This document shows, piece after piece, positions 6,339-7,777 of a DNA stretch of 7,777 nt. A program made the translations under genes and the position numbers. The stretch covers positions 1 through 7,777 of the forward strand of contig CALBLB010000106.1 in NCBI GenBank assembly GCA_937896115.1, written 5' to 3'. The first letter of the stretch is position 1, and each line of letters begins with the position of its first letter. The DNA is from an uncultured Succinatimonas sp. Its GTDB lineage: Bacteria > Pseudomonadota > Gammaproteobacteria > Enterobacterales > Succinivibrionaceae. The notes beneath the pieces are model-generated. The model was not told where the DNA came from. It made no database searches and saw only the letters and a program-made list of their open reading frames with translations.

Positions 6339-7511
6339 ATGCAGGTTGAAATCATCTCAACAGGTGACGAAGTGATCACCGGCTTCATCAATGATACCAA
6401 TGCAACGTGGCTCTCCCAGCAATTATTATCTTTGGGGATCCAGGTTCACTACAGACACACTTGCGGCGATGAACTTGAAGATATACGCAATACGATCGAA
6501 CAAAGTTCAAAAAATGCAGATCTGGTCTTCATAAACGGAGGACTTGGGCCGACTACCGATGATATAACCGCACAGGCTGCTGCTCTGGCTGCAAATCAAC
6601 CTTTAAAGCGTCACCCAGAATGGGTTGAAAAAATGCGGGAGTGGCACAAAAAGAGAAACCGTCCCATGTGCGATGCCAACTTAAAGCAAGCTGACATTCC
6701 TCAAAAAGCTTTCGTTATCGACAATCCAAACGGAACAGCCTGCGGTTTTTATCTCAAAATTAACCGTGCAACCTGTTTTTTTACCCCGGGTGTTCCTCAT
6801 GAATTTAAGGCAATGTTCAATGACTCCATAAAACCTTACATTCTTAACCATTTTAAAGAAGTACAAGAGACAAAAATAAAACGTTTCTTCCTCTTTGGGA
6901 TAGGCGAATCAAGCCTGCAAGAGCACGTAAATAAAATATCTTTGCCAAGCAAAATCGTTATTGGGTATCGAGCAGCCTACCCGGTACTCGAGTTAAAAGT
7001 GATCTCACACGGTGTTGCTGAAGAAATGTATAAGGAGGCATGCGAAGATATTCGCCATCTCATATCACCGCAACTGCTATGCGAAGATCAACTGGATGTC
7101 CCGAAACTCATAGCATCAAAAATAGGTAAAACAACAGTAAATATATGTGATTGCGTAACCAAAGGACAGTTAACCCTAGATTTATCTTCTGACTTAAATG
7201 TAGGCTATGCACTGATCTTGGCTGACGATAAACCCGAAGATGTACTAAATTTCACTGCTTTGGCAAAAGGTCAAGGCTATGAATTGATACTCAGAAGATC
7301 AGAGGAAAACGAATTTTTCCTAAAGATAAAAAATGCAAAACACAATGTTCAGCACAGCTATAAGATTAAGCTCAGTCTGACGGTCAAAGGAAAAATAAAC
7401 GAGGCCCTAAGCTTGTGCTCTCAAATGCTGTTCAAAACCATAGTATTCGATCAGCCATTACCAAAACTTGAAATTGCAAGCATTGAAGAAATCACAAATA
7501 ACAACAGATAA
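6339..7511 (+). CDS. CinA-like protein (YfaY type) with degenerate C-terminal domain
   Basis: The N-terminal part (residues about 1-170) is the molybdopterin-binding-like fold of the CinA family (COG1058). It shows STGDEV (7-12), the signature GGLGPTTDD (67-75), NPNGTACGF (129-137) and FTPGVPHEF (148-156). In characterised CinA proteins this domain has ADP-ribose pyrophosphatase-type activity. A middle domain follows to about residue 250. The C-terminal domain (about 255-390) sits where active CinA/PncC proteins carry the NMN deamidase motif ESCTGG. Here the corresponding stretch reads CDCVTKGQL (270-278), so the deamidase activity is probably lost. E. coli YfaY (400 residues) is the closest protein I recall in layout and is similarly divergent at this end. 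The ATG at 6339 follows GAGG (6325-6328) at ten nt. cinA is divergent from metA and convergent with the rRNA operon. It is probably a cytosolic enzyme of nucleotide salvage or repair, but its role is not proven. Confidence 0.88.
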   Translation: MQVEIISTGDEVITGFINDTNATWLSQQLLSLGIQVHYRHTCGDELEDIRNTIEQSSKNADLVFINGGLGPTTDDITAQAAALAANQPLKRHPEWVEKMREWHKKRNRPMCDANLKQADIPQKAFVIDNPNGTACGFYLKINRATCFFTPGVPHEFKAMFNDSIKPYILNHFKEVQETKIKRFFLFGIGESSLQEHVNKISLPSKIVIGYRAAYPVLELKVISHGVAEEMYKEACEDIRHLISPQLLCEDQLDVPKLIASKIGKTTVNICDCVTKGQLTLDLSSDLNVGYALILADDKPEDVLNFTALAKGQGYELILRRSEENEFFLKIKNAKHNVQHSYKIKLSLTVKGKINEALSLCSQMLFKTIVFDQPLPKLEIASIEEITNNNR

Positions 7512-7528
7512 ATCTATCTAAAACATGA

Positions 7529-7561
7529 AGGAGCTACGATGTTATGAACAAGGTAGCTCCT
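7529..7561. repeat. Nine-bp inverted repeat after cinA, possible second terminator
   Basis: AGGAGCTAC (7529-7537) and GTAGCTCCT (7553-7561) pair perfectly around a 15-nt loop, 17 nt after the cinA stop. It is followed rightward by a second palindrome, CCTGTACAGG (7559-7568), whose formation would compete with the first. On the plus strand no T-run follows. On the minus strand the stem is followed by TCATGTTTTAG, a weak T-stretch. It may be a backup terminator for the leftward rRNA operon, the cinA terminator, or both. Confidence 0.45.
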
Positions 7562-7600
7562 GTACAGGTTACCTATCGTGAAATATGTTGATGCAATCCA

Positions 7601-7627
7601 GAAATAAAAAAAGCAGCTTTCGCTGCT
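7601..7627 (-). terminator. Intrinsic terminator of the rRNA/tRNA-Asp transcript
   Basis: On the minus strand the stem AGCAGC-GAAA-GCTGCT (7627-7612) has a GAAA tetraloop and runs into a T-run of seven (7612-7606), then ATTTC. It lies about 18 nt after the end of tRNA-Asp, where the rRNA operon should end. The stem, stable loop and T-run make it a standard rho-independent terminator. Confidence 0.85.
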
Positions 7628-7645
7628 AGTTCAATTTAAATAAGA

Positions 7646-7722
7646 TGGCGGAACGGACGGGGATCGAACCCGCGACCTCCTGCGTGACAGGCAGGCATTC
7701 TAACCAGCTGAACTACCGCTCC
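7646..7722 (-). tRNA. tRNA-Asp(GTC)
   Basis: On the minus strand the gene starts GGAGCGG and ends CCGTTCC-G-CCA (77 nt), with an acceptor stem including a G-T pair. The anticodon loop CTGTCAC gives anticodon GTC (plus-strand 7686-7688), and the T-arm carries GGGTTCGATCCC. It is nearly identical to E. coli tRNA-Asp. CCA is encoded at 7648-7646. It lies about 11 nt after the 5S rRNA, so it is a distal tRNA of the rRNA operon, as in E. coli rrnC and rrnH. Confidence 0.97.
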
Positions 7723-7733
7723 GCAAAATAGAG

Positions 7734-7777
7734 AGCCCGGCAGTGATCTACTCTCGCACAAACGTACGTTGCACTAC
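7734..7777 (-). rRNA. 5S rRNA, 3' end (cut by window edge)
   Basis: The minus-strand sequence GTAGTGC...GTGCGAGAGTAG followed by CACTGCCGGGCT matches the 3' third of gammaproteobacterial 5S rRNA (E. coli: TGCGAGAGTAGGGAACTGCCAGGCAT). The end is placed at the last base expected to lie at the terminal helix, give or take two bases. The gene continues off the window, presumably with the 23S and 16S genes beyond. Confidence 0.88.

Noticed and set aside
6322..6341. CATGA/TCATG pairing that could hide the cinA ribosome site
   Set aside because: Only five base pairs with a ten-nt AT-rich loop, so probably chance.

Overview
The window is a housekeeping stretch of a moderately AT-rich bacterial chromosome, most likely a gammaproteobacterium. 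The evidence is gene content and order. Read on the minus strand, it runs: 3' end of a 5S rRNA, tRNA-Asp, [cinA on the opposite strand], metA, murA, murB, birA, [coaA convergent], tRNA-Tyr, tRNA-Gly, tuf. The core murB-birA-(coaA)-tRNA-tuf, with an rRNA operon upstream, matches the Escherichia coli rrnB-murB-birA-coaA-thrU/tyrU/glyT/thrT-tufB region in order and relative orientation. The proteins also align closely with their E. coli counterparts. Placement below class level (for example Succinivibrionaceae-like) would be a guess.

Layout. Positions 1-64 hold the first 21 codons of tuf (minus). Behind it are tRNA-Gly(TCC) and tRNA-Tyr(GTA), served by a clear sigma-70 promoter with A-tracts upstream. 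Positions 422-926 are a gene-free, AT-rich leader region before coaA (plus, 927-1880). birA, murB and murA (minus, 1884 to about 5121-5169) form a tight cluster with a 16-nt overlap and a 14-nt gap. metA (minus) and cinA (plus) are divergent across a 110-nt regulatory gap. After cinA come two inverted-repeat elements, including a good terminator for the leftward rRNA operon, then tRNA-Asp(GTC) and the 3' end of 5S rRNA.

How the genes relate. murA and murB catalyse the two committed steps from UDP-GlcNAc to UDP-MurNAc in peptidoglycan synthesis. birA and coaA handle the cofactors biotin and CoA. metA starts methionine synthesis from homoserine. tuf, the tRNAs and the rRNA operon belong to translation.

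I found no convincing undescribed system. The points most worth checking are an aspartate at the acyl-CoA specificity position of MetA, loss of the usual C-terminal catalytic motif in the CinA-like protein, substitutions at CoA-feedback positions of CoaA, the unexplained 500-nt leader before coaA, and hairpins at both convergent gene junctions.
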